A stretch of DNA of 11,048 bases, from positions 1 to 11,048 of the forward strand of contig PHEM01000076.1 in assembly GCA_002842935.1 (NCBI GenBank), in the 5' to 3' direction. Position 1 is the stretch's first letter, and every line of letters starts with the position of its first letter. The notes under the pieces were generated by a model. It did no database searches. It saw only the letters and a list, made by a program, of their open reading frames with translations, and was not told where the DNA came from. A program made the position numbers and the translations under genes. Of the stretch, positions 1 to 6,010 are shown piece after piece. The DNA comes from Alphaproteobacteria bacterium HGW-Alphaproteobacteria-13 (GTDB taxonomy: Bacteria > Pseudomonadota > Alphaproteobacteria > Sphingomonadales > Sphingomonadaceae).

Positions 1-72
1 CGTGTCGAGCGAAGTCGAGACACCCATCGGTACGGCGCAAGGCCGATGGGTGTCTCGACTTCGCTCGACACG
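1..72. repeat. Perfect 30-bp-arm palindrome (REPIN-like)
   Basis: Bases 1-30 are the exact reverse complement of 43-72, with a 12-nt loop at 31-42. Each arm itself contains a smaller hairpin (GTGTC/GACAC around a TCGACTTCGCTC-type loop), so the whole looks like two inverted REP units. It lies 36 bp behind the stop of the minus-strand CinA-like gene and could stop or protect that transcript. No T-run is visible within the window, so it is not a classical intrinsic terminator. The left edge may continue outside the window. Confidence 0.85.
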
Positions 73-110
73 AACGGGACGGTAGCTCAGATTTTATGCA
101 CGCCGCCCTA
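50..110 (-). repeat. Stop-codon-anchored 3'-end repeat, copy 1
   Basis: Read on the plus strand this is a hairpin (GTGTC 50-54 with GACAC 67-71), the tail GAACGG (72-77), 3 nt, and then a 30-nt block (81-110). The last three bases of the block are the complement of the TAG stop of the CinA-like gene. The block matches 5981-6010 at 25 of 30 positions without gaps. The hairpin stem differs in sequence from the second copy but keeps its pairing, and the loop is similar. Function is unknown; a mobile REP-type element or a mRNA 3'-end processing signal are both possible. Confidence 0.7.
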
Positions 111-869
111 AATGCCGCCGTCGGTCACGGCAAAGCCCGCCGCCTCCAGCCCGTCCGTAAGCATCGCGGTACAGGCGGCAACGGCGGCGGCGTCGGTCGA
201 TCGGATGACGAAATTGGCGCCCGTGCGCCCCTCGCGGAAAAAGGGATAGCTGCCGATCGCGACGGCGGGATGATCCCTTTCGCCCTGGCGCAGCAGGTCG
301 GCGACTTCGCTTTCGGGCGCCCAGGCGCCGATCGTGTGGGCGATCAGCGGCGCGCCGCCTTCCAGCTCGCCGGTCAGCGCGTCGAGCATCCCCGCCGTGA
401 TGTGCGGCACCCCCGCCATCAGGAACAGATTGCCCAGCCGGATGCCGGGCGCGCCCGACATGCGGTTCGGGATCAGGTCTGCGCCGTCGGGGACGCGCGC
501 CATGCGGAGCCGCGCCTCGGTCAGTTCGCCGCCGCGCTTGCTGTAATAGCGTTCCAGGATCGCGCGCGCCGCCGGGTGGATCACCACGCCGACGCCCAGC
601 GCCTTCGCCACGGCGTCGACGGTGATGTCGTCGTGCGTCGGGCCAATGCCGCCTGTCGTGAACAGATAGTCATAGCGGGCGCGAAGCGCGTCCAGCGCGG
701 CGACGATCTCTTCCTCCACATCGGGGACGATCCGCACCTCGCGCAGGCGGATGCCCTGCACGTCGAGCCATGTCGCGATCTGCGCGACATTCTTGTCCTG
801 CGTGCGGCCGGAGAGGATTTCGTCGCCGATGATCAGCACGGCGGCCGTCCAGATGCGTTCGTCGCTCAT
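108..869 (-). CDS. CinA/MoaB-fold molybdopterin-binding-like protein
   Basis: The 253-residue product has a single MoCF (molybdopterin-binding, MoaB/Mog/CinA N-terminal) domain. Visible marks are GDEILSG at residues 15-21 and the family signature TTGGIGPTHDDIT at 71-83, followed by a long less conserved C-terminal half. Full-length CinA is about 410 residues with a second, NMN-deamidase (PncC) domain; that domain is absent here, so this is the short form usually annotated as competence/damage-inducible protein A. The substrate is not evident. The ATG is preceded by the purine-rich AAGGCAAGGGG. The gene is divergent from the GST gene across about 104 bp and ends in the TAG that begins the repeat described at 50-110. 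Family assignment is firm; the physiological role is not. Confidence 0.9.
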   Translation of the reverse strand: MSDERIWTAAVLIIGDEILSGRTQDKNVAQIATWLDVQGIRLREVRIVPDVEEEIVAALDALRARYDYLFTTGGIGPTHDDITVDAVAKALGVGVVIHPAARAILERYYSKRGGELTEARLRMARVPDGADLIPNRMSGAPGIRLGNLFLMAGVPHITAGMLDALTGELEGGAPLIAHTIGAWAPESEVADLLRQGERDHPAVAIGSYPFFREGRTGANFVIRSTDAAAVAACTAMLTDGLEAAGFAVTDGGI

Positions 870-919
870 CCCCTTGCCTTAACCGCGAACCGCGACAAAA
901 CAAGCCCGCTGGATGCACA

Positions 920-935
920 ATATCGTTCATGATAT
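920..935. promoter_or_regulatory. Dyad ATATC-N6-GATAT in the divergent intergenic region
   Basis: In the 104-bp gap between the divergent CinA-like and GST genes, ATATC (920-924) and GATAT (931-935) form an inverted repeat around GTTCAT. It is 38 bp upstream of the GST start. Its AT content stands out from the surroundings, and the spacing suits a dimeric repressor or a promoter element, but no regulator can be named from the sequence. Confidence 0.35.
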
Positions 936-973
936 GTTCGCCACGACTCGTAAATCGCATGGGGAGATGCGCC

Positions 974-1609
974 ATGGCCGCCGGATTGACCTTTTACACC
1001 AACCCGATGTCGCGCGGGCAGATCGTGCGCTGGATGCTGGAAGAGACGGGGGCGCCCCATGAAACGCGGCTCCTCGATTATGGGACGACGATGAAGGAAC
1101 CGGCCTATCTGGCGATCAATCCGATGGGCAAGGTGCCCACGATCGTCCATGACGGGCGGATCGTCACGGAATGCGCCGCAATCTGCGCCTATCTCGCCGA
1201 CGCCTTTCCCGCCGCCGGACTCGCGCCCGCGCCTGCCGACCGCGCCGACTATTATCGCTGGCTGTTCTTTGCCGCCGGGCCGCTCGAACAGGCGATCACG
1301 GCGAAATCCTTTGGCGTCGAGCCGGACGAGCGGCAGCAGCGGATGGCGGGATTCGGCACGCTCGCGCAGGCGCTGGACGCACTGGAGGGCGCCGTGGCGG
1401 GCAAGGCCTTCGTCGCCGGTGATCGTTTCAGCGCCGCCGACGTCTATGTCGGCAGCCAGATCGACTGGGGGTTGCAGTTCGGCACCATCCCCGCGCGCCC
1501 CGCGTTCGAGGATTATGTCGGTCCCTTGCGCGAGCGCGCGGCCTATCGGCGCGCCAAGGAGATCGACAACGGCCTGATCGCGAAGATGCAGGCGGCGGCT
1601 TCCGATTGA
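974..1609 (+). CDS. Glutathione S-transferase family protein
   Basis: The 211-residue protein has the two-domain GST layout. The N-terminal thioredoxin-like domain shows NPMSRGQIVRWMLEE (residues 10-24, with Ser13 as the likely glutathione-activating residue), the cis-proline loop GKVPTI (Pro55) and the glutathione gamma-glutamyl-binding segment ECAAICAYLAD (66-76). The all-helical C-terminal domain follows, with the usual AGDRFSAADVY capping motif. Such enzymes conjugate glutathione to electrophiles or act as thiol reductases in the cytoplasm; the substrate is unknown. The ATG at 974 is preferred over one 45 bp upstream because GGGGAG at 961-966 sits 7 nt before it and the fold begins right after it. 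Its last 67 bp overlap the 3' end of the convergent zur-like gene. Confidence 0.92.
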   Translation: MAAGLTFYTNPMSRGQIVRWMLEETGAPHETRLLDYGTTMKEPAYLAINPMGKVPTIVHDGRIVTECAAICAYLADAFPAAGLAPAPADRADYYRWLFFAAGPLEQAITAKSFGVEPDERQQRMAGFGTLAQALDALEGAVAGKAFVAGDRFSAADVYVGSQIDWGLQFGTIPARPAFEDYVGPLRERAAYRRAKEIDNGLIAKMQAAASD

Positions 1610-2124
1610 GGGAGCGCGCCATCCGCGATCGCCGCTCCGGCCGCGATCAGCAGCATCAGGGCTTTTCCGCCGATCGACGGTGGCGGCACTTGCGCGCAGT
1701 CGCGGCAGATACCCCAGCTTTCGAACAGGATTCGCGCCGGGCGGAAGCCGGTCGTGCGGCACAGGCCGCGGGCCGCCGCTTGCAGCGCGGGCAGCGTGAA
1801 GGGCATGACCGACCGGCAACGTCGGCACACCAGAAAGCCGCGCGGCTCCCCGTGACGGGGGAGATAGGCCGCCAGGAGTTCGACGCGCTCCACTGCATTT
1901 TCGGCCATCAGGCGATGGAGCGCGCGATAGACCTGCGTCGGCGAAATGCGGCATTGATGCGCCCTGGCGCGCCGGGCGATCTCATAGGCCGTCAGCGGCG
2001 CGTTGCTTTGCCGCAAAAGGCCGATGACCAGCGCGTCGAACTCCGCGGCCGCCCGATAGGGCCGCCGGGATCGTTGCGCCGAGGCGGAACCATCCGAATC
2101 CGCCCCGGTCCGGTCAGGCGGCAT
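1543..2124 (-). CDS. zur: Zur-like Fur-family transcriptional regulator
   Basis: The 193-residue protein has a winged-helix DNA-binding half (about residues 25-85, with the recognition segment ISPTQVYRALHRL) and a dimerisation half carrying two CxxC pairs, CRRC (100-103) and CRDC (140-143). These are the structural Zn(Cys)4 site of Fur/Zur proteins. Genomic context (divergent ZnuD-like receptor, Zur box at 2542-2554) supports Zur rather than Fur or PerR. Two oddities stand out. The region between the wing and the first CxxC lacks the His/Cys residues that form the sensory zinc site in E. coli Zur. After CRDC there is a tail of about 50 residues, partly hydrophobic, where most Zur proteins end; its last part is read antisense to the GST gene. 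The start overlaps the end of the merC-like gene by 11 bp, suggesting coupled translation. Confidence 0.82.
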   Translation of the reverse strand: MPPDRTGADSDGSASAQRSRRPYRAAAEFDALVIGLLRQSNAPLTAYEIARRARAHQCRISPTQVYRALHRLMAENAVERVELLAAYLPRHGEPRGFLVCRRCRSVMPFTLPALQAAARGLCRTTGFRPARILFESWGICRDCAQVPPPSIGGKALMLLIAAGAAIADGALPQSEAAACIFAIRPLSISLARR

Positions 2125-2518
2125 GGGTCCGCAGGCGCCAGTTCATGGTGTGACCGGCGACCAGCAAGAGGCTTCCCGCCACGGTGAACCATAATTCACT
2201 GCCCTCTGTCGTGCCCGGCAAGAGCGCGATGACCAGGCAAGCGACACCTGCAAGGCCCAGCAGTGCCGGGCGGCGCGCCCGGTGGCGGCGATATCCGAGC
2301 CGGAAGGCCGCAAGCGCCGCAGGGACGACCAGCGCGAGCGCCACATAGTGAAAGGCTTCGGATCGGGCAAAGAGTCCGATGACGCCCGGCAGCAACAGCA
2401 GCAGGACCGGCAGCGCGAGGCAATGCACCAGGCACAGCAGGGAGGTGGAGAGCGCCACGCCCTCGACGACATTGGCCCGGCGCGCATCGGCGCGCCGCGA
2501 TGGAGTTTCGACAGACAT
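2114..2518 (-). CDS. MerC-domain inner-membrane protein
   Basis: This 134-residue protein is mostly membrane. About four hydrophobic segments can be seen (about 21-50, 57-75, 84-101, 109-124). The first holds CLVHC (Cys29, His32, Cys33) followed by LALPVLLLLLP, the hallmark of the MerC domain family. Classical MerC proteins carry Hg(II) across the inner membrane using a Cys pair. Here there are no merR, merA, merT or merP genes nearby, and the gene shares its operon with zur and its control region with a zinc-type TonB receptor. A role in zinc rather than mercury transport is therefore the better inference, although transport has not been shown. The ATG has only a weak purine-rich stretch about 13 nt upstream. 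The Zur box lies 23 bp before the start. Confidence 0.85.
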   Translation of the reverse strand: MSVETPSRRADARRANVVEGVALSTSLLCLVHCLALPVLLLLLPGVIGLFARSEAFHYVALALVVPAALAAFRLGYRRHRARRPALLGLAGVACLVIALLPGTTEGSELWFTVAGSLLLVAGHTMNWRLRTHAA

Positions 2519-2537
2519 GACAGGACCAGAATCTCTC

Positions 2538-2566
2538 TTGAGTTATGATATAACGTCTCTTATTAG
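2538..2566 (+). promoter_or_regulatory. Probable promoter of the TonB-receptor gene
   Basis: TTGAGT (2538-2543) and TATTAG (2561-2566) are separated by 17 bp, a good fit to a vegetative -35/-10 pair, 33 bp upstream of the receptor ATG. The Zur box begins inside the -35 hexamer and fills most of the spacer, so bound Zur would block RNA polymerase. Confidence 0.55.
2542..2554. promoter_or_regulatory. Zur box
   Basis: GTTATGATATAAC has perfect 5-bp arms (GTTAT/ATAAC) around GAT. It matches the gammaproteobacterial Zur core GTTATAWTATAAC (recalled from the literature) at 12 of 13 positions. It sits between the divergent MerC/zur and TonB-receptor genes, 23 bp and 45 bp from their start codons, and is placed to control both, including zur itself. 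Confidence 0.8.
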
Positions 2567-2599
2567 GCCGGGCGTCACAAATGTAAAAGGGGTTTGTCC

Positions 2600-4642
2600 A
2601 TGAAATTCCGTGTCTTCCTTCTTTCCGCCGCCGCGCTGCCGGTGATGGTTCCGCAGGCGGCGCTGGCCAACGCCCAGGCCGGGAGCGGCGCCGATCGCGA
2701 CATCGTCGTGACCGCGTCGGCGCTGGGGCAGACGGCGGACGAGACGGCGACGCCCGTCATCACGCTGTCGGGCGACGCTCTCGTCCATCGCCGCCAGGCG
2801 ACGCTCGGCGACACGCTCGCCGGGCAGCCGGGCATCAACTTTGACAATTTCGGCGGCGGCGCGAGTCGTCCCGTCATTCGCGGCCAGACCGCCCCGCGCG
2901 TCCAGTCGCTGTCCGACGGCGCCAATATCCAGGACGCCTCCGCGATTTCCCCGGACCATGCCGTCACCACCGAGCCGCTGTTGCTGCGCGGGATCGAAGT
3001 GCTGCGCGGACCCGCCGCGCTGCTTTACGGCGGCGGCGCGATCGGGGGCGCGATCAACCTGCTCGACGACAAGGTGCCGACGGCGATCCCGGACGGCGGG
3101 ATCTCGGGCGTGGCCGAAGGCCGGCTTGGCACGGCCGACCGGGAACGCTCGCTGGTGGGCGGCCTGACGGCGGGCGCCGGCTCGCTCGCCTTCCATGTCG
3201 AAGGCGTGCATCGCCGCTCCGATGACTATCGCGTGCCGGGGCGGTTTGGCGAGCGCCGCGTCGACGGGTCCTACAACAACACCTCGACCTTCAGCGTCGG
3301 CGGATCGTGGATCGGCCCGGACGGCTATCTCGGTGTCGCCTATACGCGCCAGCGCAGCGAATATGGCCTGCCCGGCCACAGCCACGAATATGAATCCTGC
3401 CATCCGCACGGCAGCCACCTGCATTGCGGCGGGCACGATCATGACGAGGACGATCATGATCACGGCCATGATCATGACCATGAGGACGTGCCCTTCGTGA
3501 AGCTGCGGAGCGAGCGCTTCGACATCCGCAACGAATATCGCGATCCCCTGCCCGGCTTTGAAAAGGTTCGCTTCCGCATGTCGTTCACCGACTATGCGCA
3601 TGACGAGATCGAGGCGGACACGGTCGCGACCACCTTCCGGAACAAGGCGCACGACATCCGCTTCGAATTGACGCACAAGCCCATCGCGGGCCTGCGCGGC
3701 GCCTTCGGCGTCCAGCGCTCCCACAGCAAGTTCAGCGCGGTCGGCGAGGAAGCCTTCCTGCCCGAAAGCGAAACCGGCAACACCGCGCTGTTCCTGATGG
3801 AGACGTTGCAGGCCGGGCCAGTGCGCCTCGAACTCGCGGCGCGCCACGAATGGCAGACGATCGAGACGACGCTGAACCGCAAGGTCAGCCATCGGCCCTT
3901 CTCGATCTCCGGCGCGGCCGTGTGGGATTTGAACGGCGACTATTCGCTGGCGTTGTCGCTCGCCCGCTCGCAGCGCGCGCCCAATGTGCAGGAACTTTAC
4001 GCGCGCGGCGTGCATATGGCGACCAACACCTATGAGCTGGGCACCGCCACGCTGGGCAAGGAAACCGGCAGGTCGATCGACCTGACCCTCCGCAAGACGG
4101 CGGGGGCGACGACCTTCACCATCGGCGCCTATCATCAGGACTTCGACAATTATATCTTCGCCGACACGCTCGACCGCTTCGAGGATTTCCGCCTGATCCG
4201 CTATACGGCGGCGGACGCGACCTTCACGGGCGTCGATGGAGAAATCCGCCAGCAGTTCGCGCCCGGTTTCGGCGCGTCGCTGTTCGGTGACTATGTGCGG
4301 GCGAAGCTCAAGAACGGATTGGGCGACCTGCCGCGCATCCCGGCGGGCCGCATCGGTGCGCGGGCGGACGGCGCGTGGGGACCTTTCTCCGCTGATGTCG
4401 AATATTATCATGTCTTCGAACAGGGCCGGATCGCGTCGTTTGAGACGCGCACGCCCGGTTACGACATGCTCAACGCGACGCTGGCCTATAAGCTGGAGCT
4501 GGGTCCGAAGGGCGGCGCCGAACTCTATGTGCGCGCCAGCAACCTGACCAACGAACTGGCCTGGAACCACGCGTCATTCATCAAGGAGGCATCGCCGCTG
4601 CGCGGCCGCAACTTCGTGTTCGGTTTGCGCACGGCCTTTTGA
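2600..4642 (+). CDS. znuD: ZnuD-like TonB-dependent outer-membrane zinc receptor
   Basis: The 680-residue protein begins with a signal peptide (cleavage likely near ALANA, residues 21-25). A TonB-box-like DIVVTAS (34-40) and a plug domain follow (to about residue 165, with SRPVIRGQ, IEVLRGPAALLYG and GGAINLLD). A 22-strand-type barrel then ends in Phe680. Between barrel strands, residues 260-296 form a loop with 13 His, many Asp/Glu and two Cys (267, 276), as expected for an extracellular metal-catching loop like that of Neisseria ZnuD. It should import zinc or a zinc complex using TonB energy. ATG 2600 is chosen because AAAGGGG lies 7 nt before it; a TTG 6 bp upstream would also be in frame. 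The Zur box in its promoter fits zinc-repressed expression. Zinc specificity rests on this context and the His loop. Confidence 0.9.
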   Translation: MKFRVFLLSAAALPVMVPQAALANAQAGSGADRDIVVTASALGQTADETATPVITLSGDALVHRRQATLGDTLAGQPGINFDNFGGGASRPVIRGQTAPRVQSLSDGANIQDASAISPDHAVTTEPLLLRGIEVLRGPAALLYGGGAIGGAINLLDDKVPTAIPDGGISGVAEGRLGTADRERSLVGGLTAGAGSLAFHVEGVHRRSDDYRVPGRFGERRVDGSYNNTSTFSVGGSWIGPDGYLGVAYTRQRSEYGLPGHSHEYESCHPHGSHLHCGGHDHDEDDHDHGHDHDHEDVPFVKLRSERFDIRNEYRDPLPGFEKVRFRMSFTDYAHDEIEADTVATTFRNKAHDIRFELTHKPIAGLRGAFGVQRSHSKFSAVGEEAFLPESETGNTALFLMETLQAGPVRLELAARHEWQTIETTLNRKVSHRPFSISGAAVWDLNGDYSLALSLARSQRAPNVQELYARGVHMATNTYELGTATLGKETGRSIDLTLRKTAGATTFTIGAYHQDFDNYIFADTLDRFEDFRLIRYTAADATFTGVDGEIRQQFAPGFGASLFGDYVRAKLKNGLGDLPRIPAGRIGARADGAWGPFSADVEYYHVFEQGRIASFETRTPGYDMLNATLAYKLELGPKGGAELYVRASNLTNELAWNHASFIKEASPLRGRNFVFGLRTAF

Positions 4643-4780
4643 CGGAAAGGACGCGGCAAGGATGGCGTCGCCTTTCCGGGCGGCGCCATCGGTCCTGCTT
4701 CATCGTTTACCCGCATAGTGTAACCGTGTAAAAGTTAGGCTTCAGAGAGTGTGAGGCCCGGAAAAGCAGGATATTCGAAC
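4643..4780 (+). promoter_or_regulatory. Control region before the peroxiredoxin-arsR operon
   Basis: This 138-bp gap holds a weak stem after the receptor gene (GATGGCG 4661-4667 with CGCCATC 4684-4690, no T-run). An AT-rich patch at 4705-4732 contains TTTAC (4706-4710) inverted against GTAAA (4728-4732) and the direct repeat GTGTAA at 4718-4723 and 4726-4731. The patch is the likely promoter/operator for the downstream operon, and autoregulation by its ArsR product is plausible but unproven. Confidence 0.4.
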
Positions 4781-5449
4781 GTGAATGCAGACGATGATGC
4801 GGCGCACCGGCCGGAACCGCTGCGGATCGGCGATGCCGCGCCCAATTTTCGCGCGCGCACGACGATGGGGGATGTCAGCCTGTCGGATTATCGCGGCCGC
4901 TGGCTGCTGCTCTTCTCGCATCCCGCGGATTTCACGCCGGTCTGCACCAGCGAATTGGTCGCGCTGTCCCGTGCGCACGATCGCTTCAAGGCGCTGGACT
5001 GCGAGCTGCTCGCCATCTCGGTCGACACGCTTTATGCGCATCTCGGCTGGGTTCGCGCGATCCACGATCATTTCGGCGTGACGGTCGGCTTTCCGATCGT
5101 CGAGGACCCCTCGATGGTGATCGGCCGCGCCTATGGCATGCTGGCGGCGGACGCGCCCGACGCCGCGACGCTGCGATCGACCTTCTTCATCGATCCCGAA
5201 GGCATCATCCGCGCCCGGCTCAGCTACCCGGCCACCATCGGGCGGTCGGTCGAGGAGATGCTGCGCGTGATCGCGGCGCTGCAACGCGTGGACGACGACA
5301 ATGTCGTGACGCCCGAAGGCTGGCGTCCGGGCGATGACGTGCTGTTGCCGCCCTGTCCCGATCAGGCGTCGGCGCTCGCGGCGGCGGATGGCGATGGCTG
5401 CTGGTTTCATCGCCTCGCGCCGGACAAGGCGCGGGGGGCGGCGCCATGA
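4781..5449 (+). CDS. Peroxiredoxin, Prx6/AhpC-TSA type
   Basis: The 222-residue product is a thioredoxin-fold peroxidase that reduces hydrogen and organic peroxides. The active-site motif HPADFTPVC gives the peroxidatic Cys55 with Thr52 and Pro48, and Arg132 in LRSTFFID completes the triad. The long C-terminal arm (about 145-222, with TPEGWRPGDDVLLPP) is characteristic of the Prx6 subfamily. Cys192 and Cys207 near the C-terminus may act as resolving cysteines, as in archaeal Prx6 enzymes. The start is uncertain: GTG at 4781 has AGGA 9 nt upstream and gives a normal N-terminus, while GTG at 4751 would add 10 residues. Its stop overlaps the next start codon as ATGA, so the two genes are cotranscribed and probably translationally coupled. 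Confidence 0.9.
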   Translation: MNADDDAAHRPEPLRIGDAAPNFRARTTMGDVSLSDYRGRWLLLFSHPADFTPVCTSELVALSRAHDRFKALDCELLAISVDTLYAHLGWVRAIHDHFGVTVGFPIVEDPSMVIGRAYGMLAADAPDAATLRSTFFIDPEGIIRARLSYPATIGRSVEEMLRVIAALQRVDDDNVVTPEGWRPGDDVLLPPCPDQASALAAADGDGCWFHRLAPDKARGAAP

Positions 5450-5823
5450 ACGCCGTCCCCGCCGACGCCGAACTCGACGCGATGAACGCCGTCCTCAGGG
5501 CGCTTGCCCATGACGTGCGGCTAAGGCTGATGCTGACGCTGCTCGAACAGGGCGAAAAGTCGGTCGGGGAACTCGAGACGCTGACCGGCGTCGGCCAGCC
5601 GGGGCTGTCGCAGCAACTCGCCATTTTGCGCAAGGCGGAGCTGGTGCAGACGCGCCGCGACGCGAAGCTCGTCATCTACAGCCTGATGCCGGAAACGATG
5701 CAGGGCACGGCGAAACTGCTTTGCGCGCTGTCCGGCTTCGCTCCCCAGGGCGCGCCGCCGGGCGTCAAGGGTTCCGGGTCGCGCGTCAGGGGATCGGCCG
5801 CGGCCTTCGCCCGGATATTGTGA
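5446..5823 (+). CDS. ArsR/SmtB-family winged-helix regulator
   Basis: The 125-residue protein has a classic ArsR fold at residues 13-80: LRALAHDVRLRLMLTLL, GEKSVGELE, the recognition helix around GQPGLSQQLAILRKAELV, and the beta-wing RRDAKLVIYSL. It most resembles the BigR/SqrR branch of persulfide- or redox-responding repressors. It has none of the ELCVCDL-type metal motif and only one cysteine (Cys93), so the dithiol switch of that branch is incomplete: the helix position usually holding Cys reads LMLTLL. The last 25 residues are Gly/Ser/Ala-rich and may be a recently acquired tail. Being coupled to the peroxiredoxin gene, it probably represses this operon. The signal it senses is unknown. 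Confidence 0.88.
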   Translation: MNAVPADAELDAMNAVLRALAHDVRLRLMLTLLEQGEKSVGELETLTGVGQPGLSQQLAILRKAELVQTRRDAKLVIYSLMPETMQGTAKLLCALSGFAPQGAPPGVKGSGSRVRGSAAAFARIL

Positions 5824-5886
5824 TCGGCCCGCGCATCGCGAAACGTGCTGGAGCGTCGAGCCGTAATTATGAACCGTTTGTGCTGA

Positions 5887-5905
5887 CCCCGGATCAAGTC
5901 CGGGG
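5887..5905. repeat. Short hairpin CCCCGGA-TCAAG-TCCGGGG
   Basis: A perfect 7-bp stem with a 5-nt loop lies in the 184-bp gap between the convergent ArsR and cueR genes. This short palindrome is familiar as a dispersed intergenic repeat in sphingomonad-like genomes. There is no T-run on either side, so it is at best a weak or Rho-assisted bidirectional terminator. Confidence 0.6.
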
Positions 5906-5946
5906 GAAGCGCCGTCCTTCTTCTTGCGACGTCAAAAGAAAGAACG

Positions 5947-6010
5947 GCCCTTCGACAAGCTCAGGGCGAACGGAAGAGAGGGTGGCTCAGATTGAAGGCT
6001 CGCCGCCCTA
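5947..6010 (-). repeat. Stop-codon-anchored 3'-end repeat, copy 2
   Basis: The stem GCCCT (5947-5951) / AGGGC (5963-5967) encloses TCGACAAGCTC. The tail GAACGG (5968-5973), 7 nt, and a block at 5981-6010 follow; the block matches 81-110 at 25 of 30 positions. As in the first copy, the block ends exactly on the complement of a TAG stop codon, here that of cueR. The stem bases differ from copy 1 while pairing is kept. Confidence 0.7.

Noticed and set aside
1..110. CRISPR repeat
   Set aside because: There is a single palindrome and no regularly spaced array anywhere in the window.
866..1954. A 362-codon minus-strand frame covering the GST gene
   Set aside because: The GST frame has all family motifs and a good ribosome binding site; the antisense frame has neither.
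2114..2518. Mercury-resistance (mer) operon
   Set aside because: Only a MerC-domain protein is present. There is no merR/merT/merP/merA, and the neighbours and operator point to zinc.
2543..4570. A 675-codon open frame on the minus strand across the TonB-receptor gene
   Set aside because: It is antisense to a gene with clear signal peptide, plug and barrel features. Long antisense frames are expected in high-GC DNA, and the product has no family features.
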